NCBI GenBank assembly: GCA_004154925.1
Contig: QJNS01000048.1
Span: 1 to 64,000, forward strand
DNA: 64,000 bases
Source of the DNA: Monosporascus cannonballus
Lineage: Eukaryota > Ascomycota > Sordariomycetes > Xylariales
Reading direction: 5' to 3'
The notes below the pieces were generated by a model. It worked only from the letters and a program-made list of their open reading frames with translations, was not told the origin of the DNA and did not search any database. Position 1 is the first letter of the stretch, and each line of letters starts with the position of its first letter. Both the position numbers and the translations under genes were made by a program. Below are positions 49,914-62,519 of the stretch, one piece after another.

Positions 49914-52900
49914 TAATAATTGGTATACTACCTTTAAATATTTAATTTTCTTTAATAGAATTTCGGAATCATTTTTATAATTTATAATTTCACATATTTC
50001 TATATTATAATAATGTTTAGAACACATTAATATTAAGGTTAATTAACTTTATATTTTATTTTAAACAGTAGTATATATTCAAAATATTTAATACTTACAT
50101 CAACGTTTAATATTCACAATTAATTTAATTCAAATTAAAAAGGCGTTTAACATTTTATATAAATATAATAACCTTTTTTAGTTATTTGTATAATTATTAT
50201 ATTTTGTTAATTTATTTTTAACTTAGTCGCATCCTTTTTTAAATAACTTTATATTATATTTAATATTGTTTAACCGATTATATTTTTAATAAATACATTA
50301 GATCGTCCCAAACATTTAGTAAATTTTTGTTATCAAATTGTTCAACTTAAACCTTGATTGCGACTCAACATAATATAATTTAATTAATCGTTTTATTACA
50401 TCCGGTGTTTAACATTGAATTAAACCATATTATATGAAATACAATAAACCCCATATCTGGTCGGATATTCAAAGTTATACATGAAAATATTGTTTTCCAA
50501 TATTTATTAAATAAATTTAAATATATTACATCAAACTGAAATAATATTTTAAGGGCATTTAAAGAGATATTTAAATCAAAATTTATGTATTCTTTATAGA
50601 AAAAAAGATGTACTTAGCTATATATAAAATTGAATGGATATAATTAAATTTTATGTTTAATAAAGCCTTTAATTATACTTGTATTAAGAATTCATTAAAA
50701 GGTTTACATTTTATAAAAATACACCCTTTTTTAATTTATTAAATCACCAAATTAACGAACAATTAGTTTTTCTGTTAGTATATAAAGATAATATTATTAA
50801 CATGAAGAAAACACTGTTTGCGAGGGAAAGAATAATAGAATATATGAAATACAACATTTTATTTTAGGTCTTTTAATATATTATTAGAAATATTTTATTA
50901 TAAGAACAGTAATTTCTTTAAATTATATAAATATTTTTTTATTTCCTTAAAGCCTCTTATAATACAAATGTTATAAAAAAATTCTTTATATATATATATT
51001 ATACAAGTTTTAATGTGAGACAAAACTTAAATAGAGTTACATTATTTAAGTTTTAAATTCAACTATATTACTACAAGAAAAGACATTCGAAAATGTTGTA
51101 GTTCATAGAAATATATTTTTATAATTTTATACGATTTCAAATTTATTCAGTACTTTGTATTACAAATTCTATTTTATATCTTTGTAATATACCAGTTTTA
51201 ATAGAATTATAAAAGTAGCTTTATAATTATTTAAGAATTTATAGTGTTTATTTAAATATTACTTAATAATTCTCCAAACAGTATATATTTACAATTTTAT
51301 AACAAATTCATTTCGATTTTTAAGAATCTTTTTTAATCAATGGAACTATAACTTTTCATAGAGCGACAATAATAAAATTTAACGTCGTTTGTATATCTAG
51401 TTTTATAATTTAAGTATTTTTTCGAATAATAATAAATTAAACTTTTCTCATAAAAACGATATATATTGCATGTTGTTAAATATGTATATTTTCTTAATTT
51501 ATACTCTCTTTATTAATTGCGTTGTTATAGAAAACGGGCCGTTTTCGTTCAAATATAATTTTCAAAATTCTGTAGTTGTTTTGACATTGACATTTTCGAT
51601 AAGGAATATATAGTAAATAGATTTTTAACTATACCATATTTTGAGTTTTTACGGGTATTCTCAAAAAAATGATATAATAAACGCTTGCAATTACCTTTAT
51701 ATTTACCGTTAACGAGACAGTTAAAATAAAAATTAATTTAAAAGTTAAAAATATATTTATAAATAATTATAATTTAGAAATAAATGTCGCATAAACAGCA
51801 TTACATTTTTGTAAATAAATTCATTTTACCTTATTTTATACCTTTTTCATTAATTTTCTTTTATTTTATATCTTTTGATTAATTGGTATTTAAACTATTG
51901 TGATTAAAGTGTTATTATATATATATATATATATATACATATATTTAAATAACTTATAATTTATTTATATATAAATACTTATTAAAGAACATATTAGAAA
52001 TCGTTTTTGTTAATAATAAAGAGCACCTTTAAACGTTTGTTATTTTTAAAACAACAACTTTTTTGTTAAATTATCAATTTTTAAATAGTAATTATTTTAT
52101 TTATTGAAAGGATTTAAATTCCATAAGTTTTCGTTAATTGATAACTAATAAAAAATTGATGTAAATTTCGCTAAAAAAATAAATTATACAATTATACGTT
52201 CGTAAGTAAGGCTATTAAGATTCGTGATTGAATATTATCAAATAGATTTTATATCTTAAAGAAGCAAAATTAATTTAGAACTGAACTTTTTAAAACGAAA
52301 TTTATTTAAATACTGGTTTATATCCATATATTAACGCGTCAGAAATATATACTACTAAGGAGAAAAAAATTTAACTATATTTTATATCATGATTGTTTCG
52401 TCTTTAATAGTAAGTTTTAAGCGTTTTATATTTCCATTTCTGACTTAAATAATAAATATTTTTAAAAACAATTAATATCAATTTGAAAATTTAAAATACT
52501 CTAAAAGTTTTTAATATCGTATTTAATTATTTGGAAAGAACCTTTATTTTGACTGTTAAAAAAGATTGAAGAGATCTGCACCTATGTTCATTAAGTGACT
52601 TTGTTTTCGGTTTTTAAGTAAATATTTTAAATATAAGTTAAAAATCTATAGACAACGAATATTACATATTTTGCGCATTTATTTATACATCTTTAATATC
52701 AATAGTTATATTTTTAGCTTAATTGGAATGTTTTTTAATATACAACGTTTTTACCTTTTTGATTTCGTTTTACCGTAAATTTTATATTCGACCGCGCTAA
52801 AACATGTTAATGACGGTTTGTTAATATAAAGATTAAGCGACTTTCTTAAAAGCTGGAAAATTTGAGTATAAATATTATCCATTTCAATAATTAATTCGTA

Positions 52901-54625
52901 CTAATGTTTTCCTTCTTATATTAACATTTTCTCTAGAAATTGTAAATAGTACGTAAACGGTCCTTACGTTACTAATTCGCGTAACGAATTAATTAAAAAC
53001 ATTTATTATTTTTTTAATCTTTTTTCTTAGAACTGCTGAAATAGTGTTAAAATATATATATAAGTTTTATAATATGTTATATTGTACAAATCTAACGTAT
53101 TTAAGGAATTAAAACATTAAAAAATAAAATATATTTACTTTTTCCTTATTATTACCTATAACGTTATTATTGCTGAGATATATTCCATTCTTATATATGG
53201 CAAGCTTAGAAAAAGAAGTTTTGTTAATTATATTTCAAATATATTTTATTCGTTTTCAATTTTGAATTACTGAAGGTTTTAAGTAGAAAAAACTACACGC
53301 TTATTAAATTACGTATAAAATCCATTAAAACCTATTATATTATCCGCTTTAATTTCTGTAAACGTTATTTGATCTTTCCAATAATTAACATTTTTATATT
53401 TTTTGATAATCTGTTAAATTCATTTTTAACGTTTAATAAAACTTATTTTATTTCTACGTAAAAGAATAAAATTTCGTTAAACTGATATATTTCTGAAGAA
53501 TTTAACACAAATACATAATAACATTAAAATAATTTATAACAAAAATGTACGTACACTTTATAACTTACATTTTAAATATTTAATGTACTGCGATTTCGTC
53601 TATTATTATTTTGATTAGCAAACAACCTCTTAGCATCAATTTGTTTTGAATTTGACCTTTAAGCTTTACTTTGTATTTATTTGTTAATAATTACTTTTTT
53701 ATAGAAAAACAATTTTAATATATAAGGGTTTTTGAATATTTCACCAAATATTAAAAATACCATTTTAACACTTCTGAGTTGTTTTTTAAAAGTTATATTT
53801 TAATACTCAATCAACCCGCTTTGAATTTTAATATCTTGTAGTGTTTAAAAAATAAGCATTTAAATTCTTTGAAAAAGAGCTCATATCGTATATATTGTGT
53901 TATTTTATACCATCGTGGTCCTCCGTTTTAGAATATTATAGTATTATTTTAATATTTTAATTTGCTATTATTTTATAATTTATTTATTTTCTTATTACTT
54001 TAATTTCGAAATTAATAGTAAAATTTCAAAGTATTTCGTTTCAGTATTAAATGAGATTTTACTCTTATATATTCTATATAGTTTCGTTAATTATATATAT
54101 TTTATTCGTCAGTGTTTAGGAGAGAATTCGTTTTTTAATCTTTAAAAACATCTATGTTAAAATTTACCTAGTAAAATAAATTTGATTTTTTAGGAAAACC
54201 TTTGTATTTGAACGTTTTATAAACATAGCGTATAAAACCTTTATTATAAACATATTTTTATTAGTTATTATTTCGAAATTATTAGACAAATAATTTCTCT
54301 CGTCGATTCTTTCGAATTATAAATAACCTTCGATATATAGAATATTATTTTCTATTTAAAACCGAAATCCTTTTTCGAGATAAAATATTTTATTAAATAT
54401 CATTAATTGAATAAATATTACAAATAATTGATTTAATTTGTAAATTTTTATTAATTAAATATAAATATTTTATAATAAAGATTACCCTTATAGCAGTGTT
54501 CACCCTTTGGAGTGGTAATAAATAACTTTAGATATTAATTATACAACCATTATTGTAAATTATTCTCAAAAAAGAAATATTTATAATTATTATTAATATA
54601 TAACTTATTCCGATGAAATACCACC
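49914..54625. other. AT-rich interior of the probable copia-like element
   Basis: About 4.7 kb. No intact frames. A (TA)n tract lies near 51,918-51,940. Only the weak gag-like match near 53,300-53,420 (minus) is noted. Confidence 0.4.
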
Positions 54626-54809
54626 TAATTAAGAAATATTAAAAGAAAAGATTTTAATTTATTAAATATAAAGAATATAAATTGTGTTATTATCTTCAGA
54701 GAATTGTATGCGCTTTCGTAACGCCCATTACTTTTTACATACTCTAATAGCGGTATGTATATGTTCAGATCAGTAGATAGCCTTTCTGTGTTTGGTATGC
54801 TAGCCCACA

Positions 54810-55090
54810 CCTGGCTAGCTCACAGGCTCTTTCCTTATTGCGGCTGAGTCGGCTTTCTAACGCTGGCCTTTTCCGCCTCTACGTTTCCCAAACTCTTTTT
54901 TTAGTCGACATTGTTCGTTGCCGAAAACCGTGGGCTCTTCGCTCGGCCTGTACTCGGGTGGACGATAATGCTATCATTTTCAGATATTGCATGCTAAACG
55001 GTTAGATAGGTCGAGAATAAAATCAGGTTGGGTCAGTTCAAATCTGTCAAGGTTATTCAAGTTAGGTTAGGTCGATAATAAATTACCTCA
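54810..55090. other. GC-richer patch
   Basis: About 280 bp with nearly normal composition directly beside the right end of the copia-like element. Contains imperfect short repeats of the form AGGTTRGGTC near 55,030-55,075. No coding frame recognised; may be unmutated host DNA or an unrecognised repeat. Confidence 0.4.
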
Positions 55091-56775
55091 ACTAACTTAC
55101 GCCTCCTTAAGTCGTTTTTTAGATTTTTTTTCAAATTATTTGAACGTTGCTTTATAACGCTAAATATTAACTAATTAAATCCTCAACCCACGTAACAAAT
55201 CAATAAGGTTCAAGTTAAAGATATAGTAAAAAGTTTGGTGTTATATAAATTCTTTTTTTTAAAAAAACAAATATCCTTAATCACTTAATAATAAAACGAT
55301 TTTGTTAATATATACATATATGTAATGATTACAGATATGATTCATTATTAATAATATAATTTTAGTTGTTATTGAACTTTAATTATTAGTTTTTACATTT
55401 CAAAGATGTTATGAAATGTAATTTAACCGCGTTATTTGTCTTGTCGATTAGCTTAATGTAAGAAATTAAAATTTCTTGATTTTATCGTATATCTTTTTCT
55501 GAATAACATATATATAAACTTATATTAATACTTTAGTAAAATGAATAGGTTAATGTAATATTTGAAACCTTTATCTTTAATAAAAACTTTAGAGCTATGT
55601 TAATGAGATTTATTATTTAATTACCGTATTTAACTACCAAATCAATATGATAAAAGAGGTATATGATAAATTAAGAAATTTTAATTAGTGTAGAATACAA
55701 TGTTATTATTTGGCACTAAGACAATATATTATAAAGACACCATCTAAATTACTTAAAAATATTCAATTTCCAGTATATGTTTAGTACAGAAAGTTTTAAA
55801 ATTAAAATAGACCTTGGGATTAAAGTATTATATATTTAAAAAATAACCAATAAGCATTTAATACAAAGCGTAAAATTAAAATGTTTTATAATAATAATAA
55901 AGATTCAAGTGTTTTTATATATTTTTATTTTTATATTTTAATTATTATATTTATCAAATCGTTAAAAATAACCGTGGTTATTTAGGGTATTTATTAAATA
56001 CATCTATAATAATATGTTTATTAAATATTTATAAATATCTAAAAATAGATGAAATATTTAACGACGCTCTAATCTCTAATCTAAAATAATAGTTTAAATG
56101 AAACTCAAATTTAAAGTAATTATATGTGGGTTTTTATAAAACAAACTTTTAAATACAATATATTAGGTTTTATTTTTAAATATATTACAGGATATAATGA
56201 ATTAATACTATAAATATATTATACAAAACTACACTCCTAATATACTTTTACATACTATATTATAATAAGAAATATTTATATTATTTTTATTTATTATTTT
56301 AAGCATATTTTTCAGAACAAATTTACATATTATTGTAAAATAAAAATGATTAATAAAATGTCAAAATATTAAGTCGTAATTTTAATCATTTCACTATTAT
56401 TACTATTAAGCCTCTATTTTCATGTTTATTACTTTATTTTATAAATAAATAATCATATATTCTCGGGTCTTTTTAAGTGAAATACAAGATATATAATACA
56501 TATTATTTAAATTTACGAAATATTCTAAGTAAACAAAATATTATTAACAGTATTGGTAGCGTTTATCTGTTTTAGATTTAAAAATATATATTTTTATAAT
56601 TTTTATACTATTAAGTTTTATAACTTTTCACTATATATATAAAAATTGAAGCGTTACTAATAATCATAAAAAATATTTAATTTAACAATAAAATATGTGA
56701 TATATGTTTAATCGAATTTACTAACGTAATAATATACCCGAAATCTATATATTATTCATTATTTTAAAAATAACG
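55091..56775. other. AT-rich region without recognisable feature
   Basis: About 1.7 kb, no repeat or protein remnant recognised. Confidence 0.45.
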
Positions 56776-56777
56776 TA

Positions 56778-58767
56778 ATTCACAAGCGAAACGCCCACAC
56801 AAGCGAAACGTCCACCGAGATTCAACTTTTTAATTAGCTCACTTTACTTATATATTTTTCAACATAACAATATATTTGAGCTTTTAAAAAAAGTAGGAGC
56901 AAACATTATTATTCAGGCCAAAAATGTTACGGCCTGGTCACCCGTAATTTCTTCCAATATGTACGAGTACATATAGACAGCTGTAAGCACAAGGATGGTC
57001 GCCACAATTGCGATCATTCCACTGATCTTTTGCCCTGGTGGCGTAATGGCATGGTGTAGCCATAACAAAAAAACCCGACTTTCGTGTTGGTTATCAAAAG
57101 CTTACAACTATATATATTATCTTAAAAATAACTTTTCGTCAACGAATCCCAGGCAAACATACAAAACGCGATCCACCGCCTAATTTGCGAAAACTAACCA
57201 TTCCGAAAAAACAAATTATTGTTAAATGTATCTTCGATTTCGATTTGCGAACGTTTCCTTCTCGACTAAAAAATGTTAAAAATATGGCCAATATATCCTT
57301 ACGTAAACGAAGTATAAAATGTATCGATATTAACTAAACGTCGAACTTCGTTAAAGGGTAAAAGAAATTGAAAATGTGTTTAAATCGAAAAATCGATTAC
57401 AAAAAGATTAGATATAAAAGTTTAAAAGTATTTCGCAAATTAATCGAATTCGTACGTAATATAATCACGAAATAGGGTATGTCGGAAAAAAATACATAAG
57501 AATTGGACGAAACTGGCTTTTTAATAAGGTTAATAACGGTATCGGGCATGGTAGTTATAAGCGCCGAAAAATATAAAAAGTCTAGGCAGGCCCGGTAAGA
57601 CAATAAAAAATGGGTTACGGTTATTTAAGCCGTCGGTTTTTAAGGCTGGGCCCTCGTACCGTACATAATCATGGCGAGCAAAAGCCACCTCGCTTTCTAA
57701 TACCGCAACAATTCCATATTACGCGATTGAAAAATTGCCGTAAATAATAACAAATGGATAACGAACGCTTTAAATCTGGATTAGGTTAAATATTTCGACA
57801 AATATACCAAAACGCAGACAAAAAATACTAAACCTTTTTTCATTCTTAACGGTACGAAAATTATCATTCGATAAAATTTGAAAAATATTATAAGAAATAT
57901 GATATTAATACGCTTTATATACCTCCCTATTCATTTTATAAGCTTCAATCTCTTAATATAATATGTTTTTCTCCGTTAAAAAGGGCTTACGGTCGTTATA
58001 TCGAAAACCTTATAAGGCATTATAATACGTACGTCGTTAAGGAAAATTTTTAATAGGCTTTTACGAAACGCTTAAAACGCTTATAATATTCGAAAATATC
58101 AAGGCCGGTTTCTGCGATATTGGCCTTGTTCTATTAAAATCCGAATATTATATTTCGTAATTAATTATCCGATAACTCTTTCGATTACTAGCCGTTTCTC
58201 CTTTGTCTTTATCCTTTTATTTCGAACGCAAAATATCTAAAACTTTCTAAAAAAAAAAAGACACCTTCGTAATTCGATTATTACAAAAATAAAATTATAA
58301 ATTATTAAGGTAATTCGTCGATAACTCTAAGCAAAAGAGTAAATTCTTTAACTAAAGATACAAATTATTTACTACATGATGTTACTTTTCTTAATAATCA
58401 AATCGGCTACTTTCGCGATATCAATTATATTTTCAATAAACGCAGGAATACCGATAACAAACGCCTTTAAAGAGAAGGATTACTTACTTTTTTAAAAGGT
58501 GAGGCTTTCCGGGCCGAAAAATGGGTAATAGCAAATTAATATAGGAAATAATGGCGGAAGATAATCGTCGTAAAAGGGTTGTAAGGAAGGAACAGTACTA
58601 TGGCGTTTACGGTAAGCCCGGACATGATGCGCGCATTTATCAGAAAATGATAAATACGCTGAATAAAAATTATTCCGAATAATTTCAATTGAGTTAAATA
58701 TAATGTAGTTATTAAGAAACTGAATATGTGCAATAGCGTGGTTCAATTAGGCGTTTCGCTTATAAAT
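56778..58767 (+). mobile_element. pogo/Fot1-like DNA transposon
   Basis: 1,990 bp flanked by TA (56776-56777 and 58768-58769). Inverted ends ATTCACAAGCGAAACGCC and, inward from the right, ATTTATAAGCGAAACGCC. The left end also carries a direct subterminal copy of CACAAGCGAAACG (56781 and again near 56798). Length and coding content fit fungal Fot1/pogo elements. Confidence 0.85.
57060..58720 (+). pseudogene. pogo-type DDE transposase remnant
   Basis: Plus-strand frame with many stops and shifts. N-terminal CENP-B-like helix-turn-helix region (about 57,060-57,480, including KYGMSEKNT), first catalytic motif ELDETGFLI with Asp at 57506-57508, then ALVPYIIMASKSHLA (about 57,650). The second motif reads FFILNGT, with Asp changed to Asn at 57848-57850. 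LYIPPYSFYKLQSLN and CFSPLKRAYGRYIE follow. A C-terminal knuckle-like YGKPGHDAR lies near 58,605-58,635. Inactive by RIP-type changes. Confidence 0.8.
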
Positions 58768-58769
58768 TA

Positions 58770-59384
58770 AGTTAGCTCAATAATTTTTAGATATATATAC
58801 ATAAAATATATAAATACTGAAATTATTAATGTAAGAATTATTAATGTAAGAATTATATTAGCGATATATGTTATTTTTAAGAAATAATTTACATTTAAGC
58901 CATGTTTTTCCGATTAACCAAATTTACACAAAATTAATATACGATAACAGTTATACGGTGCATATCATCTAAATTGCAATATTAATTCGAATAATTAGTA
59001 CAAAAATAAAAATATTAATGATTTCACTTACAAGTATTATTAATAATTATACCTATTATTTTATGATCAAAGTACTATGGTTAATTGGTTTATTTATATT
59101 TATAATTATTTTTTGTAGGCCTGAATAAATTTAAAATATACTTATAAATAGTATTTTAAACTACGTAAAAAATTTCTTAATTCTTTATAATTTATATAAT
59201 TGCAATACATTTATATACTTTTTGGTTAATATCAATATAATATAACGTTATGTTTTAATACATAACATTTGTTTTATTTGTTTTTTTTATATATTAGATA
59301 TTTAATTTCTATTTCAATTTAAATAAAAGCTTGCTGTTTAAATATATTATTTTTAAATTTTTAATCGAAATTACTCTAATATTA
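58770..59384. other. AT-rich spacer
   Basis: About 600 bp without protein remnants. A 16-bp unit (ATTATTAATGTAAGAA) is repeated in tandem near 58,822-58,853. Confidence 0.5.
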
Positions 59385-59602
59385 TGTTATAGAAATAAGG
59401 GTTTCTGTTTCGAGGAGACCGACTTTTAAGATCTAGCGTAGATCTGTTACGGCTATACTTCGAAGAGAAAGGCTTCGTTTTTAAAGTGATCTGGTTAATT
59501 TGGATAGTCTAGACCAAATTACGTAAATTGTATAGATTTACGACATATTTACTTTAGAAATTAGGATATATCATAAATCGTGTTTTTATATAACGTATTA
59601 CG

Positions 59603-60408
59603 TAAGCTCGTGACTTAAACAAGCTCACGACTCGTTTTTTGACAGTTCGTAACAACAAATCCAAATAACTCAACCATAACGTATTCAATTAATATAAATC
59701 GACGGTATTCTTTGTCGCCTAATGTATTTATAGCTTTTTCATTAATGTACGTATTAAATCAAAGTTTGTTGCGGACGTCATTTTACTTTTTGGTCCTCTT
59801 GACCCGTACCTAACCGATTATTTTTTAACGTATTTATATTAATATTGCTTTTATTTCGAAAACAGTAAAGCCGACCGACCAGAAAACGATTACCGACCGA
59901 ATTCCCAACCCATATACGCAAGCGTTTTAGTCCGGCTTTAATACGTAAAAGGTATTCGCAAAATACGTCGGGAAACGTGACGTAAGGCGTATCGTGGAGC
60001 GCGTCGCGGGGCCTATCGAGGTGTATTATAGGGTGCGTCGGAGGACGTATTTTGGAATAACTCGATCCTACGTAATTAAATGGTTAAAATAAAGGTTTTT
60101 AAAAACATATATTTACTATATAGAATAAATAATTTTTTTTTGGTCGGCAGAAAAGGTAGTAATGAAAATTGCTGTTTATAGCTGCTAAAAATGGTTATCG
60201 CAAAGAGATTGAAAGGAAAAAATAGCAATGTGGCGTCCGCGAGAGGCCTTTAATTAATATATGCATTTATTTAAAAGCTGTAATTACGGCTAGCGATAGA
60301 GAATATAACGCATTAAATTCAATTTGAGGTATTATGGTTGAGTTATTAGGATTTGTTATTGTGAGGCGCTAAAAAACGAGTCTCGAGCTTGTTTGAGTCG
60401 TCAGCTTG
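59603..60408. mobile_element. Non-autonomous long-TIR element, possibly MULE-like
   Basis: 806 bp inserted in the LTR of element D. Ends are inverted repeats of about 90 bp: both contain AAACAAGCTC, GACTCGTTTTTT and AATAACTCAACCATAA in order. Flanks CGTATTACG (59594-59602) and CGTGGTACG (60409-60417) form a 9-bp target duplication with two mismatches. Long TIRs with a 9-bp duplication are typical of Mutator-like elements. There is no transposase frame inside. Confidence 0.7.
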
Positions 60409-60899
60409 CGTGGTACGTTAAATAACACTGAATTTTCGCTTTTGAATTATTAATTTCAATTTATAATTAAACGCAACCAGTTTTTAACATAGAAAAAGCT
60501 TTTTAATATTTTAACAAATAGACTAATAAATTCTTTTCGTGTTATTTATATTTTTTGCAAATTAAAATCTTATATCGGATATTGCTTATACTTCTAGATA
60601 GATATATAATCAGTTCGTTATATTTTGATAATTTCTTAATTAATAGCCAACGAATAATTTACCGCCTAGTTGAAGTATCAGTCTCTTTGATTTCTATGCA
60701 AAAAATATCATAAGACGATATTCAAAAAAATAACAAACTTAATCCCCGTTATTAATGAATAAAAGATTAATAACCAAATTAGATTAATGACCAAATTAAA
60801 CAATTTACTTTTAATCGCAAGAATCGTTTAATTAATAGATAATATGGCACTTTTTATTACTTTATTCCAAAACGGTCCGTTATTTCCGTAACCTTAATA

Positions 60900-61508
60900 A
60901 CAATTTACCGCGGTCCTTAAAAGTACCATTAAGGTCCAGAGAAAGGAATTAGAAAACGAAATATCTAAGGAGGAAAGAAAGGAAAATATAGGGCCGAAAC
61001 TCTGAAGAAAAAAGAAAAAGACCTTACTACGAAAAAGCAATTAAATTCTCTGGGCAAGAAGATTTAGGGTTTAGAAAGACAAAATACCTGATTCCTTAAA
61101 AAAAAGAAATTTTTTATGATTTAGTGCCGCCAAAAAGCGAAATTAAGGAAATGGTTTGCAACTATCTTTATTTGGCGGAAGATAAATATAAGAAAAGATT
61201 TTAACCTTGCTATTATTTAGCGCAAATTAATGACGAAAAGAAATTATTTCATTTTTTAATTATTATGAAATGCCCGATATTAAAGGTTATAAGTTAACTC
61301 TACTAAAAGCTTTTCATAGATTTACGGATATAAAAGAATTTCTGGTTCAGGCTAGATTTTATCTTAAGTTTTGCAAAAGTTTTTTAAAAAAGGACTATTA
61401 GAAAATAATAACTATTTTTTTTAGTTAATTACTGGGAAATCTTTTTTTAATTCGAACCTATTACAAAGGATTATTTGTAAAATTATTTCAACCACGTTTT
61501 AAATACAA
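60900..61508 (+). pseudogene. gag remnant of element D, truncated
   Basis: Begins with a Lys/Glu-rich segment and continues with YYEMPDIKGYKLTLLKAFH (61,258-61,310) and EFLVQARFYLKFCKSF, parallel to the gag of element A. The B-family insertion at 61509 ends it before the zinc knuckle. Confidence 0.65.
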
Positions 61509-61959
61509 TGTGACGGCTAGGCGGTTTAACCAACTATTAAACCCTAAGTCGACGAGTTTATGTTGGCAGAAGTATCGTGGGAATCTGAGCAATGAATACA
61601 GTAACGTATTACGTCTCTTAATACCGGAAATGCCTTATTGTAAACGATTAGTATTAATAAATATTACAAGCTGAAATTATCTAGATTATGGAAGTAATAA
61701 GCGTATATATTTTCATAAGTTAATTAGATCTTTATTAAATTTTAACGTTATTAAAGATCTAATATTATTGGATTCGGTTAGTTCTGTATGGATTTATTTG
61801 GATCTTCATGCCAAAAAAGATCTAAATTACGTAATTCCTTTTTTGTAAGTCCGACCGTTTTCGTAGCCGATCTTGGGTTGGGTCGTAATACGATTTTCCT
61901 TTTCTTATGATTTTTGCCCTTAAAAATTTTTCCTTCCTGGTAAATCATTTTTCTTTACT

Positions 61960-62499
61960 ATGGCAAATCGTATTGTTAACCGTAAGCCTCGCAATCGTCC
62001 TAATTAGAAAAAAAGCCTAGATTCTTTAACTGTTCATATTATTAAATTTAATTTTAAAATTATGCCGTATACGCCTTATTTCGAAAATAATACAAAATGT
62101 TAAATAATTAAAAAAATTTATCGTTATAGCGAATATATTAAAAACTGTCGTCGTTACGATAATTTTGACGTCCTAATCGATTCCTTACGTCGTATTAAGG
62201 AAAAAAAAGATCGGTTAAATCGTAAAAAAGTTATTGCTGAAAAAATGCTTTTACGCTTTTAGCAAAAATTAAAAAAGGATTTAATACGTAAATAACGTAA
62301 TATCGACGAAACCATTAATCGCGTTTTTTATCTTTGTTATTAAAAAAAGTTTCTTTACGTTAAGGGAATTAAAATTATTAATTGCGAATTTTAGTTAATA
62401 GATAAGCTAAATAAGCAGGAACGTACGGAGGCCGAAGCTCCGCTTCCCGTACCATCCTTTGCCTCCTTTAACTGGTTTATTCCTGATAACCTTAATTAA
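61960..62499 (+). pseudogene. Opposite-strand Cys/coiled-coil frame of element B' (best copy)
   Basis: From ATG at 61960 to TAA at 62497-62499, 179 codons with six internal stops, each explainable as a mutated Gln or Trp codon. Architecture: basic N-terminus (MANRIVNRKPRNRP), a segment with scattered Cys and positions where Tyr probably replaced Cys (YRYSEYIKNCRRYD), a long charged helix (SLRRIKEKKDRLNRKKVIAE ... KLKKDLIRK), a second basic helix, then QERTEAEAPLPVPSFASFNW and an acidic end. It lies on the strand opposite to pol, between chromodomain and LTR. I recall similar frames in other fungal gypsy elements but can give no function; DNA, RNA or protein binding is a guess. Confidence 0.6.
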
Positions 62500-62519
62500 G
62501 GGGTTCTTCTTAGTAATTC

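Larger units (their letters stand above)
48095..54809 (-). mobile_element. Probable Ty1/copia-like retrotransposon in reverse orientation
   Basis: Two related segments of about 180 bp in the same orientation lie at 48095-48270 and 54626-54809. Read on the minus strand they start TGTATGTTAACACACC / TGTGGGCTAGCATACC, contain TATAAAAAGG or a mutated TATA box, and share GCGAAAGCGCA-type sequence. Subtracting the 1.4-kb transposon at 48514 leaves 5.3 kb, the usual length of copia elements. Near 53,300-53,420 a minus-strand frame reads NYWKDQITFTEIKADN, like copia gag. I could not find pol motifs or a target duplication, so this is tentative. Confidence 0.42.
59385..61508 (+). mobile_element. Element D: second A-family gypsy copy (5' part)
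   Basis: Starts TGTTATAGAAATAAGGG and matches the A LTR up to about 59,593 and again from about 60,418 to 60,622; the gap is an 806-bp insertion. Leader and gag follow, matching element A (e.g. AATTAATAGCCAACGAATAA near 60,638). It is cut at 61508 by the reversed B-family element, so the rest lies outside the window if it exists. Confidence 0.82.
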
